Shown: positions 55,729 through 64,000 of the stretch, one piece after another
Layout of the letters: every line of letters begins with the position of its first letter
Numbering within the stretch: position 1 is the stretch's first letter
Assembly: GCF_030505395.1 (NCBI RefSeq)
Contig: NZ_CP130044.1
Location: 977,001 to 1,041,000, forward strand
Reading direction: 5' to 3'
Length of the DNA stretch: 64,000 bases
From: Asticcacaulis sp. ZE23SCel15
GTDB taxonomy: Bacteria > Pseudomonadota > Alphaproteobacteria > Caulobacterales > Caulobacteraceae
Notes under the pieces: model-generated
The model's input: the letters and a program-made list of their open reading frames with translations, nothing else
Database searches by the model: none
What the model was told of the DNA's origin: nothing
Made by a program: the position numbers and the translations under genes

Positions 55729-56777
55729 AACTGGTCAAACGGCCTGAGATCGAGGCTTTTCTGGCCAAGCCGCAAGCGCCTATCAATGCCTGCCTGATCT
55801 ACGGTAAGGATCGCGGGCAGGTTTTAGAGCGCGCTAATCTGCTGGCCTCAAAGATCGTCGCCGATCCGAAAGACCCGTTCAACGTCTCCATCCTGACCGA
55901 CAGCGATATTGACCATGATCCGGCCAAGCTTGATGACGAACTGACGGCGCAGTCCCTGATGGGTGGTCGGCGTCTGGTGCGGATCAAATTCAGTTCCGAA
56001 AAAGCCACGCTTGATAAAACCATTGCCGCCAGCCTCAAGGCGCACGCCGCCGGTGAGTTTAACCCGGACGCCTTTTTCCTGATCGAAGCTGGGGGCTTAG
56101 GCACGGATTCCGCCCTGCGCCGGCAGGCTGATAACGACAAACATGTCGCCTCCATCGCCTGCTATGAGGACGAGGCCGGGGACGTGGCGCGCATGACCCG
56201 TGAAACCCTACAACAAAACGAGGTCAGCCTCAGCCCCGAAGCCCTCGATATCTTCGTCGCCCGCCTGCCGCGTGAACGCGGTGTGGCGCGTCAGGAGATT
56301 GAGCGCCTGTGTCTGTTTATCGGGCCGGGTTCCAAACGCACGCTCGATGCCAAGACCTTAGAGGATTTCTTAGGCGTTGAGCCCGAAGCGTCTCTGTTTC
56401 AGGCCGCCCAAGATGCCTTTGGCGGCAAGATGAAGCCCGCGCAAGCCGCCCTGCGCCGGGCCTTTGCCGAAGGTGAAGCCGGAACCGACGCGGTGCGCGC
56501 CTTAAGCGGCCATTTCGCCAAGATCCGCCTGATCCAGACCCTGATCGGGCAAGGCATCGGCGCGAAAGAAGCCGCCAAATCGGCAGGTGTGTTCTGGAAA
56601 CAAGAAGCTGAATTTCTACGTCAGGTCAGGTCGTGGCGCGAGGATGTGCTTGATCCGATCGCCCGCGAACTGATTGAAACCGACAAGGCTTGTAAATCGA
56701 CCGGTATGCCCGACCTGCTGATATCCGAACGCCTCTATATGAGCATTGCCGGTCGCGCCAAGCGTTTGGGGCTATAA
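55725..56777 (+). CDS. holA: DNA polymerase III subunit delta
   Basis: Clamp-loader subunit that opens the beta clamp. The 350-aa product has the N-terminal AAA-like part (INACLIYGKDRGQVLERANL, LIEAGGLGTDSALRRQADND) and the helical C-terminal collar (FGGKMKPAQAALRRAFAEGE). It is translationally coupled to lptE and is the last gene of its operon. A nested palindromic element separates it from the convergent parB. Confidence 0.93.
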   Translation: MKLVKRPEIEAFLAKPQAPINACLIYGKDRGQVLERANLLASKIVADPKDPFNVSILTDSDIDHDPAKLDDELTAQSLMGGRRLVRIKFSSEKATLDKTIAASLKAHAAGEFNPDAFFLIEAGGLGTDSALRRQADNDKHVASIACYEDEAGDVARMTRETLQQNEVSLSPEALDIFVARLPRERGVARQEIERLCLFIGPGSKRTLDAKTLEDFLGVEPEASLFQAAQDAFGGKMKPAQAALRRAFAEGEAGTDAVRALSGHFAKIRLIQTLIGQGIGAKEAAKSAGVFWKQEAEFLRQVRSWREDVLDPIARELIETDKACKSTGMPDLLISERLYMSIAGRAKRLGL

Positions 56778-56784
56778 GCCTCTA

Positions 56785-56931
56785 AGAACTCCCCCTGTTG
56801 CAGGGGGACGGGGCCGCCCGTGCGGCTTTCGTTTGATGTAAATCAAATGAAAGAGGGGGTAAACTATCCGAAGCATTAACCCCACCTCCGGCCCTTTAGG
56901 CCTCCTCCTCCCCTGCATCAGGGGAGGTTCT
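56785..56931. repeat. Nested palindromic element, copy 2 (147 bp)
   Basis: The ends AGAACTCCCCCT and AGGGGAGGTTCT are complementary. Inner hairpins include GATGTAAATCAAAT-like AT-rich pairing and GGCCTCC-type GC pairing. It fills the gap between convergent holA and parB, and may end both transcripts. Confidence 0.82.
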
Positions 56932-56933
56932 AA

Positions 56934-57842
56934 TCACGACATCTTCATCAGGCGGCGGCAGACCTCATCAAGCTGTTCCAGCGACGCATAGCTCAGGCGC
57001 AGTTCGCCCTTGCCGCCTTTGTCGTCCAGACGCACCTTAAGGCCCAGAACATCCTGCAAATCTTGTTGCAAAGCCTTGGTATCGGGGTCATCCCAGTGGC
57101 GAGGCTTTGAGGTCTTAGACGTCGTGCCCTGCCCTTCCTGACGGGCCAGCACCTCAGCCTGACGCACCGACAGGCCTTTTGCGATAATCAGCTCAGCTAG
57201 TGCCGCCGGATCAGAGGCCGTGGCAATGGCGCGCGCATGACCTGCCGACAACCGCCCTTCCAGTACGTGATCTTGCACGCTTTCGGGCAAGTTCAACAGA
57301 CGCAGCATATTGGCGATATGGGAGCGGCTCTTGGACACCACCTGCGCCACCGCATCCTGCGTGCGCCCGAAGCGTTCCATCAGCACCTTATAGGCCTTAG
57401 CCTCTTCGATCGCATTGAGGTCTTCACGTTGAACATTCTCAATAATGCCAATTTCCAGCACCTCAAGATCATCCAGATCGCGCACCAGCACCGGCACATT
57501 GCGCAGGCCCGCTTTTTGCGCGGCCCGCCAGCGGCGTTCCCCGGCAATGATCTGAAATTCGTTCGTGCCCGCAATCGCGCGCACCAGAATGGGCTGAAGC
57601 ACCCCTTTTTCCTTGATCGAAGCCGCCAGACTGTCGATTTCAGCCTCGCTAAAAACCTTACGCGGCTGATCCGGATTGCGTTTCAGCAACTCAATCGGCT
57701 GTTCCAGGCTCATCGATACCGGCCCTACCGGCGCGTCCGTGGATTTGGTTTCAGCCTGCGTCGGTGTGACCGGCACGGGCGTTGCGGCTTCCCCCAACAG
57801 CGCTGACAAACCCCGGCCTAAACCCCTGTGTTTTTCTGACAT
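56934..57842 (-). CDS. parB: Chromosome-partitioning protein ParB
   Basis: CTP-dependent DNA clamp that loads at parS. The 302-aa protein starts MSEKHRGLGRGLSALLGEAA, the usual ParA-stimulating N-terminus. The CTP-binding motif is GERRWRAA at 101-108. The middle helix-turn-helix domain (ENVQREDLNAIEEAKAYKVL, QVVSKSRSHIANMLRLLNLP) binds parS, and the C-terminal dimer domain is present. It follows parA by 23 bases. In Caulobacter this protein also organises MipZ. Confidence 0.96.
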   Translation of the reverse strand: MSEKHRGLGRGLSALLGEAATPVPVTPTQAETKSTDAPVGPVSMSLEQPIELLKRNPDQPRKVFSEAEIDSLAASIKEKGVLQPILVRAIAGTNEFQIIAGERRWRAAQKAGLRNVPVLVRDLDDLEVLEIGIIENVQREDLNAIEEAKAYKVLMERFGRTQDAVAQVVSKSRSHIANMLRLLNLPESVQDHVLEGRLSAGHARAIATASDPAALAELIIAKGLSVRQAEVLARQEGQGTTSKTSKPRHWDDPDTKALQQDLQDVLGLKVRLDDKGGKGELRLSYASLEQLDEVCRRLMKMS

Positions 57843-57865
57843 GTTATTTTCCGTTAGAGTTGGGG

Positions 57866-58684
57866 TTACGCGGCCAGTTGGCGCTTACGGCGTTTTTCAC
57901 GTGTGACCACTTCTTTGGCCAGTTTCAAATAGGCCTGACTGCCCGAGCATTTAAGGTCGTAAATCAGTGCGGGCTTACCAAAAGATGGGGCTTCTGACAC
58001 GCGCACATTACGCGGAATAACCGTCTCATAGACCTTTTCACCGAAGTGACCGCGTACATCTTGGGCCACTTGCCCTGACAGAGCATTACGGCGATCATAC
58101 ATAGTCAGCACAATCCCTTGTATCTCAAGCTTGGGATTAAGGCTGCCACGTACCAGATCTATGGTGCGCATCAACTGCGTCAGACCTTCGAGTGCGAAAA
58201 ACTCACATTGCAGCGGCACCAGAACGGCATCCGCCGCCGACATGGCATTGACGGTCAGCAGGTTCAGCGACGGCGGGCAGTCAATCAGCACATAGGAATA
58301 GAGCATTTCAAATTCTGCCATGCGATCCAGCGCATCCCGCAGCCGGTAAGAACGGCGCTCGGCCTGCCCCAGTTCAATTTCAACACCCGACAAATCTGGG
58401 TCGGACGGCAGGATATAAAGCCCCGGTACCAGAGTTTTAATGGCCATATCGCCGATCGGTTGCTGATCAACAATGACGTCATAGATGGTGGTGGTGCGGG
58501 CAGACCGGGGCACACCGAGGCCGGTCGAGGCATTACCCTGCGGGTCCAAATCGATCAGCAGTACGCGCTCACCGACCGCCGCCAGCGCTGTACCCAGATT
58601 AATCGCGGTCGTGGTTTTGCCGACGCCGCCTTTTTGGTTAGCAATCGCCAGCACGCGGGGTTTTTGGATGGCCTTATCTGACAT
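57866..58684 (-). CDS. parA: Chromosome-partitioning ATPase ParA
   Basis: Walker-type ATPase that moves ParB-parS complexes. The 272-aa protein has the deviant Walker A motif KGGVGKTTT at 18-26, a Walker A' region (RVLLIDLDPQGNASTGLGVP) and Walker B (YVLIDCPPSLNLLTVNAMSA). It overlaps rsmG by 11 bases and precedes parB, the conserved order. Confidence 0.97.
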   Translation of the reverse strand: MSDKAIQKPRVLAIANQKGGVGKTTTAINLGTALAAVGERVLLIDLDPQGNASTGLGVPRSARTTTIYDVIVDQQPIGDMAIKTLVPGLYILPSDPDLSGVEIELGQAERRSYRLRDALDRMAEFEMLYSYVLIDCPPSLNLLTVNAMSAADAVLVPLQCEFFALEGLTQLMRTIDLVRGSLNPKLEIQGIVLTMYDRRNALSGQVAQDVRGHFGEKVYETVIPRNVRVSEAPSFGKPALIYDLKCSGSQAYLKLAKEVVTREKRRKRQLAA

Positions 58685-59324
58685 GTTTCAAACTCCGGAT
58701 ATGCACCACACGCCCGCGCGGGTCGCTTAGAGATGAATACTTGTTTGAGGCGAATTGCCAAGCCTTTTCGGCCTCCATCAGTTCGCTATCCACATTTTCA
58801 CCTTTTAGAAACCATCCTTGCGCACCGCGTTTAAAAAAGCCCTCGGCAAAGCCCAGCAGTTTCGGCAAAGGCGCCATCGCACGGGCGGTCACCACATCAA
58901 CTTTGAGCTTAATGTTTTCAGCCCGGTCGTTGATAACGGTGGCGGGCAGATCGAGTGATGTCACGACTTCAGACAGGAACAGGCAGCGTTTGGTCAGGCT
59001 GTCGATCAGATAGACGTGTGGTGTGATGTCTGAAGGTTCGGCGTGCTTCAAAAGTATGGCCAGCACCACACCAGGAAAACCTGCCCCCGCACCAAGATCA
59101 GCCCAGATTTTAGCTTCCGGCGCGTGGTTGAGTAGCTGGGCGGAATCGAGTACATGCCGTGACCAATAATGCGGCACGGTCGTGGGCCCGACCAGATTCA
59201 TGACCTCGTTCTTGTCAGCCAACACTTGTTGAAACCGCGAGAGATCAGCAATTGCCTCATGTTTCACGTGAAACACCAGATGCGACGCCATCTGTTCAGG
59301 CGTCATAGGTACACTATCCGTCAT
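58674..59324 (-). CDS. rsmG: 16S rRNA (guanine-N7)-methyltransferase RsmG
   Basis: Methylates G527 of 16S rRNA. The 216-aa protein has the SAM-binding motif IWADLGAGAGFPGVVLAILL and the family segment VVTARAMAPLPKLLGFAEGF. Its ATG overlaps the mnmG stop by one base. Residues 18-22 are FHVKH because the codons form a parS site (59260-59275). Confidence 0.95.
   Translation of the reverse strand: MTDSVPMTPEQMASHLVFHVKHEAIADLSRFQQVLADKNEVMNLVGPTTVPHYWSRHVLDSAQLLNHAPEAKIWADLGAGAGFPGVVLAILLKHAEPSDITPHVYLIDSLTKRCLFLSEVVTSLDLPATVINDRAENIKLKVDVVTARAMAPLPKLLGFAEGFFKRGAQGWFLKGENVDSELMEAEKAWQFASNKYSSLSDPRGRVVHIRSLKHVR
59260..59275. promoter_or_regulatory. parS: parS site inside rsmG
   Basis: TGTTTCACGTGAAACA is a perfect match to the canonical parS palindrome. 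It lies in the rsmG coding sequence, about 1.4 kb from the parB start, and encodes FHVKH. Confidence 0.95.
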
Positions 59325-61198
59325 CAGGCGACACGGGCTTTCAGACCACGCACATGGAATAATAGCGCCGTAAGCGCCCCCGGCGTCATACCTTCGATAC
59401 GTCCGGCCTGACCCACAGTTTTCGGACGGATGCGGTTAAGCTTTTCACGCGCCTCGTTCGAGAGCGCGCCGATGACATTGTAATCCAGGTCATCCGGCAG
59501 CTCGAGATTTTCATCCTTACGGAAGGCATTAATCTCGGCTTCCTGGCGACCCAGATAACCGGCATAGAGCGCATCGATTTCGACCTGTTCATATAGGTGA
59601 TCGGCCCAGTCGCGGATTTCCGGCCAGATGGCTTCCAGCTTGGCGCGGTCGCAACTGTCATAGGCCAAAAGCTGCATAACATTACGTTTCTGACCGTCGC
59701 TATTGACCTGAATACCGTGGATGCGGGCCTCATTGGGAGTCAGCTTAAGTTCTCCGGCACGCACCCGAACCGTTTCAAGATCAGCCTTTTTGGTCAGCCA
59801 GTGGGCTTTACGCGCCGCCCCCATCACCCCGATGTTCAGGGCGATATCTGACAAACGCTGATCGGCATTATCGGCCCGCAATTTCAGCCGGAACTCCGCG
59901 CGACTGGTGAAAACCCGGTAAGGTTCCGTAACACCCTTGGTGACCAGATCATCAATCATGACGCCGATATAGGCCTGATCACGACCTAAGATAACCGGGC
60001 TTTTGCCAGCGGCCTGAGCCGCGGCATTGATTCCGGCCATAAGCCCTTGCGCCCCGGCTTCTTCATAGCCGGTCGTGCCATTGATTTGCCCCGCCAGAAA
60101 CAGTCCCGGCACGCGCTTAAGTTCCAGCGTCGGATAGAGTTCGCGCGGATCGACATAGTCATATTCAATGGCGTAGGCGTAGCGTTTGATGACCACATTT
60201 TCCAGACCGACTATCGTGCGCAAAAACGCTTCCTGAGTGGCCTCAGATACCGATGTCGAAATGCCGTTGGGATAGACGGTATCGTCGTCATAGCCTTCTG
60301 GTTCTAAGAAAATCTGATGGCTGGTCTTATCGGCAAAACGCACCACCTTGTCTTCGATGGACGGGCAATAGCGCGGCCCACGGCCCGACAGATAGCCGCC
60401 GTAAACTGCGGATTCATGCAGATGGTCTTCGATAATTTTATGCGTTTGTGCATTGGTATAGGTGATGCCGCAGGTGATTTGCGGGCGCTCAATTGTGTCA
60501 GTCATCATCGAGAAAGGCTGGATATGAGCGTCGCCCTCTTGTTTTTCCAGGATATCCCAGTTGATGGTTTTGCCGTCTAGGCGCGCCGGTGTACCCGTCT
60601 TAAGCCGACCCATATCCAGCTTTAAGTCGTACAGGCGTTGCCCCAAACCATTGGCAGGCTGATCACCAAATCGGCCAGCCGAGGTGCGCTTATCGCCGAT
60701 ATGGATGATCCCGCGCAAAAAGGTGCCAGTCGTCAGCACCACCGCCTTGGCGCGGAACTCAAAACCGTCGGCATCGATCACCCCCACCACCTGATCACCG
60801 TCCAGGATTAGGTCTTCGACGGCAGCGGCGATAATCTCAAGGTTTTCGGTGGCAAACAGTTCCGCCTGCATGGCTTCACGATAAAGCTTGCGATCAATCT
60901 GCGCTCGCGGCCCGCGCACGGCAGGCCCCTTTGATCGGTTCAGCACCTTAAACTGTATCCCGGCCTTATCAGCCATGCGCCCCATGACGCCGTCCATGGC
61001 ATCAATCTCACGCACCAGATGGCCTTTGCCCAAACCACCTATGGCCGGGTTGCACGACATTTCACCGATGGTTTCCAGACGATGGGTCAACAGCAGGGTT
61101 TTGGCACCCATGCGCGCCGATGCGGCCGCAGCTTCGCAGCCGGCATGGCCCGCGCCAACGACAATGACATCCCAAAAGCGCAAAGGGGATTGCGACAT
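59324..61198 (-). CDS. mnmG: tRNA uridine-34 modification enzyme MnmG
   Basis: FAD enzyme that works with MnmE in making carboxymethylaminomethyl-uridine at tRNA position 34. The 624-aa protein has the FAD motif [20 protein letters not shown] (residues 13-32), [20 protein letters not shown] and [19 protein letters not shown]. The C-terminal helical domain is complete. It overlaps rsmG by one base and precedes it in one operon. Confidence 0.97.
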   Translation of the reverse strand: MSQSPLRFWDVIVVGAGHAGCEAAAASARMGAKTLLLTHRLETIGEMSCNPAIGGLGKGHLVREIDAMDGVMGRMADKAGIQFKVLNRSKGPAVRGPRAQIDRKLYREAMQAELFATENLEIIAAAVEDLILDGDQVVGVIDADGFEFRAKAVVLTTGTFLRGIIHIGDKRTSAGRFGDQPANGLGQRLYDLKLDMGRLKTGTPARLDGKTINWDILEKQEGDAHIQPFSMMTDTIERPQITCGITYTNAQTHKIIEDHLHESAVYGGYLSGRGPRYCPSIEDKVVRFADKTSHQIFLEPEGYDDDTVYPNGISTSVSEATQEAFLRTIVGLENVVIKRYAYAIEYDYVDPRELYPTLELKRVPGLFLAGQINGTTGYEEAGAQGLMAGINAAAQAAGKSPVILGRDQAYIGVMIDDLVTKGVTEPYRVFTSRAEFRLKLRADNADQRLSDIALNIGVMGAARKAHWLTKKADLETVRVRAGELKLTPNEARIHGIQVNSDGQKRNVMQLLAYDSCDRAKLEAIWPEIRDWADHLYEQVEIDALYAGYLGRQEAEINAFRKDENLELPDDLDYNVIGALSNEAREKLNRIRPKTVGQAGRIEGMTPGALTALLFHVRGLKARVA

Positions 61199-61305
61199 AT
61201 TCGGTCAAACTTTCAAACGGTATGAAGGAACGCTGCCTATATCAGATAGGAAGGGGTGCGTCGAATCCTCAGAGGTTAAGCGGGCAATAATCTTCATTAA
61301 CGAAG

Positions 61306-61321
61306 TGTTTCACGTGAAACA
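61306..61321. promoter_or_regulatory. parS: parS site between mnmG and mnmE
   Basis: TGTTTCACGTGAAACA, a perfect parS, in the 185-base gap between mnmG and mnmE. It is the only intergenic copy of the three in this window. Confidence 0.95.
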
Positions 61322-61383
61322 CAGCGGTGTTTGCGCCTCATCTTTATCCAAAAACCGCAAACACTTTTTGGGATGAGGCGGGT

Positions 61384-62727
61384 TTACTTACCAATGCAAA
61401 AGCTTGAGAAAATGTGGTCAAGAACTTGCTCTACATCAGTCCGACCATAAAGCGCATCAAAGCCACTCATGGCTTGACGGATATCCTCAGCCAGCAGTTC
61501 CGGCACTTTGAACCCGATCCCTAAAGCCCGTTCCAAGCTAAGGTCAATATCCCGTAAGCGTTCAAAATGGCGTGCGCGCGTCGCCGCCGGAAATGTTGAC
61601 AATGACAGCGCCTGCTCTAGGTGGCTTTGCAGGGCCGACCTAATGTTTGATACCCCCTGCTCGGTCGTCAGATCCGTTTCAAATATCTTCAGACCCAAAT
61701 CAGAAAGTTCTTGTTTGATACCATCGCGCACTTGCTCCGACGACTGATCGACCTTATTCAGAATAAGATAATCCCCCGCCTGAACCGGCGGCCAGTCAGA
61801 ACTTAGGGACTGTGAACTATCGACCACCCAAATACGCAGATCGGCTTGCTCGCCCCTCACCCGCGCCCGACGGATGCCTTCGGATTCCACCACATCGTCC
61901 GTATCGCGCAAACCGGCGGTGTCATAGATCAGCGCGCTATAGGCTCCGATATGGATCGGCGCTTCAATCACATCACGGGTCGTCCCGGCTATGGGGGTCA
62001 CGATTGCCGTATCCGTTTGCAATAGCGCGTTGAACAGGCTCGACTTACCGGCATTAGGTTGACCTAAGATCGCAATACGGAAGCCTTCACGAATTTGCCG
62101 GCCTTTTTTGGACTCAGTAATAGCCTGACTCAGTTCGGATTTCAGGCGGATGATGTCGCCTATAACCTGATCGGCCAGGGCCTGTGGGATATCTTCATCC
62201 GGGAAATCTATCAGTGCCTCAATGTGAGCCAGAATTTTCAACAGGTCGCTATGCCATGTCTGGTACTGAACCTTCAAGCCACCGTCCAGTTGGGTCAAGG
62301 CTTGACGTCTCTGGGCCTCGGACTCGGCATCGACCAGATCGGCAATCGCTTCGGCTTGCGTCAGATCGAGTTTATTGTTTTCAAACGCTCGCCGGGAAAA
62401 CTCACCAAACTCAGCGTGACGCAGACCCATCTCGTTAAATATATGATAGAGACGATCCAGAACGGCCCGCGATCCATGAACATGAAGTTCGGCGCAGTCT
62501 TCGCCGGTAAAGCTGTGCGGGCCTTTAAAAACCAGCACCAGCGCTTTATCGATCAAATCGCCTTGCCAGGTCAGTTCGCCGTAGCTGGCAAAGCGCGGCT
62601 TTGGCAAACGACCCAGTAAGGCCGTGACCACCTCAAACGCCTGTGAGCCAGAGATACGGATAACTGACACACCAGCGCGGCCCTGTGCGCTAGCCAGAGC
62701 GAAGATCGTATGTTTCACGTGAAACAC
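61384..62727 (-). CDS. mnmE: tRNA modification GTPase MnmE
   Basis: GTPase partner of MnmG. The 447-aa protein has the N-terminal formyl-THF-binding domain (IFALASAQGRAGVSVIRISG), a helical middle, the G domain with ILGQPNAGKSSLFNALLQ and PIAGTTRDVIEAPI, and the C-terminal motif CIGK. The start is a GTG at 62727, directly behind the stop of the previous gene and inside a parS site (62711-62726). The first residues therefore read FHVKH after the initiator. No ribosome binding site has room except within the upstream gene. Confidence 0.95.
   Translation of the reverse strand: MFHVKHTIFALASAQGRAGVSVIRISGSQAFEVVTALLGRLPKPRFASYGELTWQGDLIDKALVLVFKGPHSFTGEDCAELHVHGSRAVLDRLYHIFNEMGLRHAEFGEFSRRAFENNKLDLTQAEAIADLVDAESEAQRRQALTQLDGGLKVQYQTWHSDLLKILAHIEALIDFPDEDIPQALADQVIGDIIRLKSELSQAITESKKGRQIREGFRIAILGQPNAGKSSLFNALLQTDTAIVTPIAGTTRDVIEAPIHIGAYSALIYDTAGLRDTDDVVESEGIRRARVRGEQADLRIWVVDSSQSLSSDWPPVQAGDYLILNKVDQSSEQVRDGIKQELSDLGLKIFETDLTTEQGVSNIRSALQSHLEQALSLSTFPAATRARHFERLRDIDLSLERALGIGFKVPELLAEDIRQAMSGFDALYGRTDVEQVLDHIFSSFCIGK
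62711..62726. promoter_or_regulatory. parS: parS site at the start of mnmE
   Basis: TGTTTCACGTGAAACA, a perfect parS covering codons 1-6 of mnmE. ParB bound here would cover the translation start region of the DNA. Confidence 0.95.
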
Positions 62728-62979
62728 CTACTTTTTGGGAAACCCACTCATACCGGCTGACGCCGACATCTGAAACAGTTTGAGGAAATTGTCCTGCATC
62801 TGAACGCCCAGACCCGACCAGGTCTTAAGCAATTCTTCGGGCTGCATTTGGTGGATGTTCTTCTCAAAGCTGGCGCGGGTTTGTTCAACCAGAAATTCAT
62901 TCAGCGGTGCGACATCCGGCAGGCCCAAAAATGAACGGGCTTCTTCGGGCGTACATTCGCAGTTTATGGTGACTTTCAT
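62728..62979 (-). CDS. DUF6489-like small protein
   Basis: This 83-aa product starts from the ATG at 62979 with GGAG upstream; an earlier start at 63000 is less likely. It begins MKVTINCECTPEEARSFLGL and ends FLKLFQMSASAGMSGFPKK. I associate this with DUF6489, from memory. The second half looks like an amphipathic helix. It sits between rho and mnmE, and its TAG stop touches the GTG of mnmE. Confidence 0.75.
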   Translation of the reverse strand: MKVTINCECTPEEARSFLGLPDVAPLNEFLVEQTRASFEKNIHQMQPEELLKTWSGLGVQMQDNFLKLFQMSASAGMSGFPKK

Positions 62980-63031
62980 ATCTAATCTCCGGGATGGCAA
63001 GAGGCCGGAGATCGTCTCCGGCCCTAACGCA

Positions 63032-64000
63032 TCAGGTATTCATGCTTTGGAAGAATTCGCCATTGGTTTTTGTCTGGCGTAGCTTGTCTATCAGGAACTC
63101 TATCGCATCCTGCGGCCCCATCGGGTTGAGGATACGGCGCAGGACGTAGGTCTTTTGCAGCACATCCTTCGGCGTGAGCAGGTCTTCCTTACGGGTACCG
63201 GACTTGAGGATATCCATCGCCGGGAAGACGCGCTTATCGGCCACTTTCCGATCCAGAACGATTTCCGAGTTACCGGTGCCCTTGAATTCTTCGAAGATAA
63301 CTTCGTCCATACGTGAACCGGTATCGATCAGGGCGGTGGCGATGATGGTCAGCGAGCCGCCTTCTTCGATATTACGCGCGGCCCCAAAGAAACGCTTCGG
63401 ACGTTGCAGAGCATTGGCATCCACACCGCCGGTCAGCACCTTACCCGATGATGGCACAACGGTATTATAGGCACGGCCCAGGCGGGTGATGGAATCGAGC
63501 AGAATGACCACATCGCGCTTATGTTCGACCAGACGTTTGGCCTTTTCGATCACCATTTCCGCGACCTGAACGTGGCGGGTCGCCGGCTCATCAAAGGTCG
63601 AGGCAATGACTTCGCCGCGCACGGTGCGCTGCATGTCGGTCACTTCTTCGGGACGCTCATCGATCAGCAGAACGATCAGGTAACACTCAGGATGGTTGGC
63701 GGCGATGGATTTGGCGATGTTTTGCAACATCATCGTCTTACCCACCCGCGGCGGCGCCACAATCAGACAGCGCTGACCTTTACCAAGCGGGGCTACGATG
63801 TCGATGATCCGGCCGGAGCGATCGCGCACCGTCGGGTCTTCCATTTCCATCGTCATGCGCTCATCAGGATAGAGCGGCGTCAGGTTATCGAAATGGACCT
63901 TATGACGGGTGGCTTCGGGGTCTTCGAAGTTGATGGTCGCGACTTTGAGGAGCGCGAAATAGCGCTCACCCTCACGCGGGCTGCGGATCTGGCCTTCAAT
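63032..64000 (-). CDS. rho: Transcription termination factor Rho (partial)
   Basis: ATP-dependent RNA helicase for Rho-dependent termination. The frame is open from the stop at 63032 to the window edge, 322 codons; an internal ATG at 63856 is not the true start. The visible part begins within the RNA-binding domain ([20 protein letters not shown]) and has the Walker A motif [40 protein letters not shown] and [20 protein letters not shown]. The N-terminal part lies outside the window. Confidence 0.96.
   Translation of the reverse strand: MEGQIRSPREGERYFALLKVATINFEDPEATRHKVHFDNLTPLYPDERMTMEMEDPTVRDRSGRIIDIVAPLGKGQRCLIVAPPRVGKTMMLQNIAKSIAANHPECYLIVLLIDERPEEVTDMQRTVRGEVIASTFDEPATRHVQVAEMVIEKAKRLVEHKRDVVILLDSITRLGRAYNTVVPSSGKVLTGGVDANALQRPKRFFGAARNIEEGGSLTIIATALIDTGSRMDEVIFEEFKGTGNSEIVLDRKVADKRVFPAMDILKSGTRKEDLLTPKDVLQKTYVLRRILNPMGPQDAIEFLIDKLRQTKTNGEFFQSMNT

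Noticed and set aside
57893-57906. TTTCACGTGTGACC near the 3' end of parA as a fourth parS
   Set aside because: Only one half matches the palindrome. The other half has several mismatches, so ParB binding is not expected.

Overview
The window looks like chromosomal DNA from a Caulobacterales alphaproteobacterium. The markers are a ParB-ParA-RsmG-MnmG-MnmE-Rho cluster with canonical parS sites, the run CenR / L,D-transpeptidase / YggS / ThiE-like / NtrZ / DUF3576 / LeuS / LptE / HolA / ParB, and CtrA-type TTAA-N7-TTAA boxes. GC content looks moderate, clearly below that of Caulobacter, so an Asticcacaulis-like member of the family is my best guess. That is inference from gene content and composition only. 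No tRNA, rRNA, CRISPR array or insertion sequence was seen.

Layout. 1-549: an AT-rich partial gene running off the left edge, then a bidirectional terminator. 550-4778: a minus-strand translation/RNA group (rbfA, truB, rpsO, pnp). 5020-10727: a block that separates this group from infB. It holds a 919-aa adenylation / carrier / membrane-acyltransferase fusion, a DUF418 membrane protein, an unrecognised gene with a perfect CtrA box, and a purU with a one-base frameshift. 10857-17362: infB, ylxR, nusA, rimP on the minus strand. 17606-20823: murJ, trpS and a periplasmic copper chaperone. 20959-24901: two paralogous alpha/beta hydrolases, a nitroreductase and purH. 25127-30300: a heparinase-like protein, rpe, rsmB, htpX and an SDHAF4-like protein, with purH the last gene of the minus-strand run. 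30399-38353: a lipoprotein, a LysE-family exporter, argG, kup, Rrf2, an SDR, MarC and pyrF. 38450-42610: a DUF6065-like protein, a YbaK/ProX-like deacylase, a CnoX-like thioredoxin, a Trm112-like protein, a small unknown and a UbiH-like hydroxylase. 42746-48431: ftsK, a ParE/ParD module, lolA, xth and two small unknowns. 48515-56777: envelope regulators (CenR, NtrZ), an L,D-transpeptidase, YggS, a ThiE-like protein and the DUF3576-leuS-lptE-holA operon. 56934-64000: parB, parA, rsmG, mnmG, mnmE, a DUF6489-like protein and partial rho, with three parS sites.

How the genes work together. The left half is mostly translation initiation, ribosome maturation and transcription-antitermination machinery. 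The right half is the centromere region (ParABS) plus envelope regulators and lipoprotein/LPS transport. The most distinctive non-gene content is a set of palindromic intergenic repeat families. One is a REP-like unit of about 34 bp, about ten copies; one is a TAGAGC-type hairpin; one is a 55-bp double hairpin; one is a nested element of about 145 bp. Many copies begin exactly at the stop codon of the neighbouring gene.

The strongest candidate for an undescribed system is the single-polypeptide acyl-activation / carrier / membrane-acyltransferase protein at 5020-7779 together with the DUF418 membrane protein after it.
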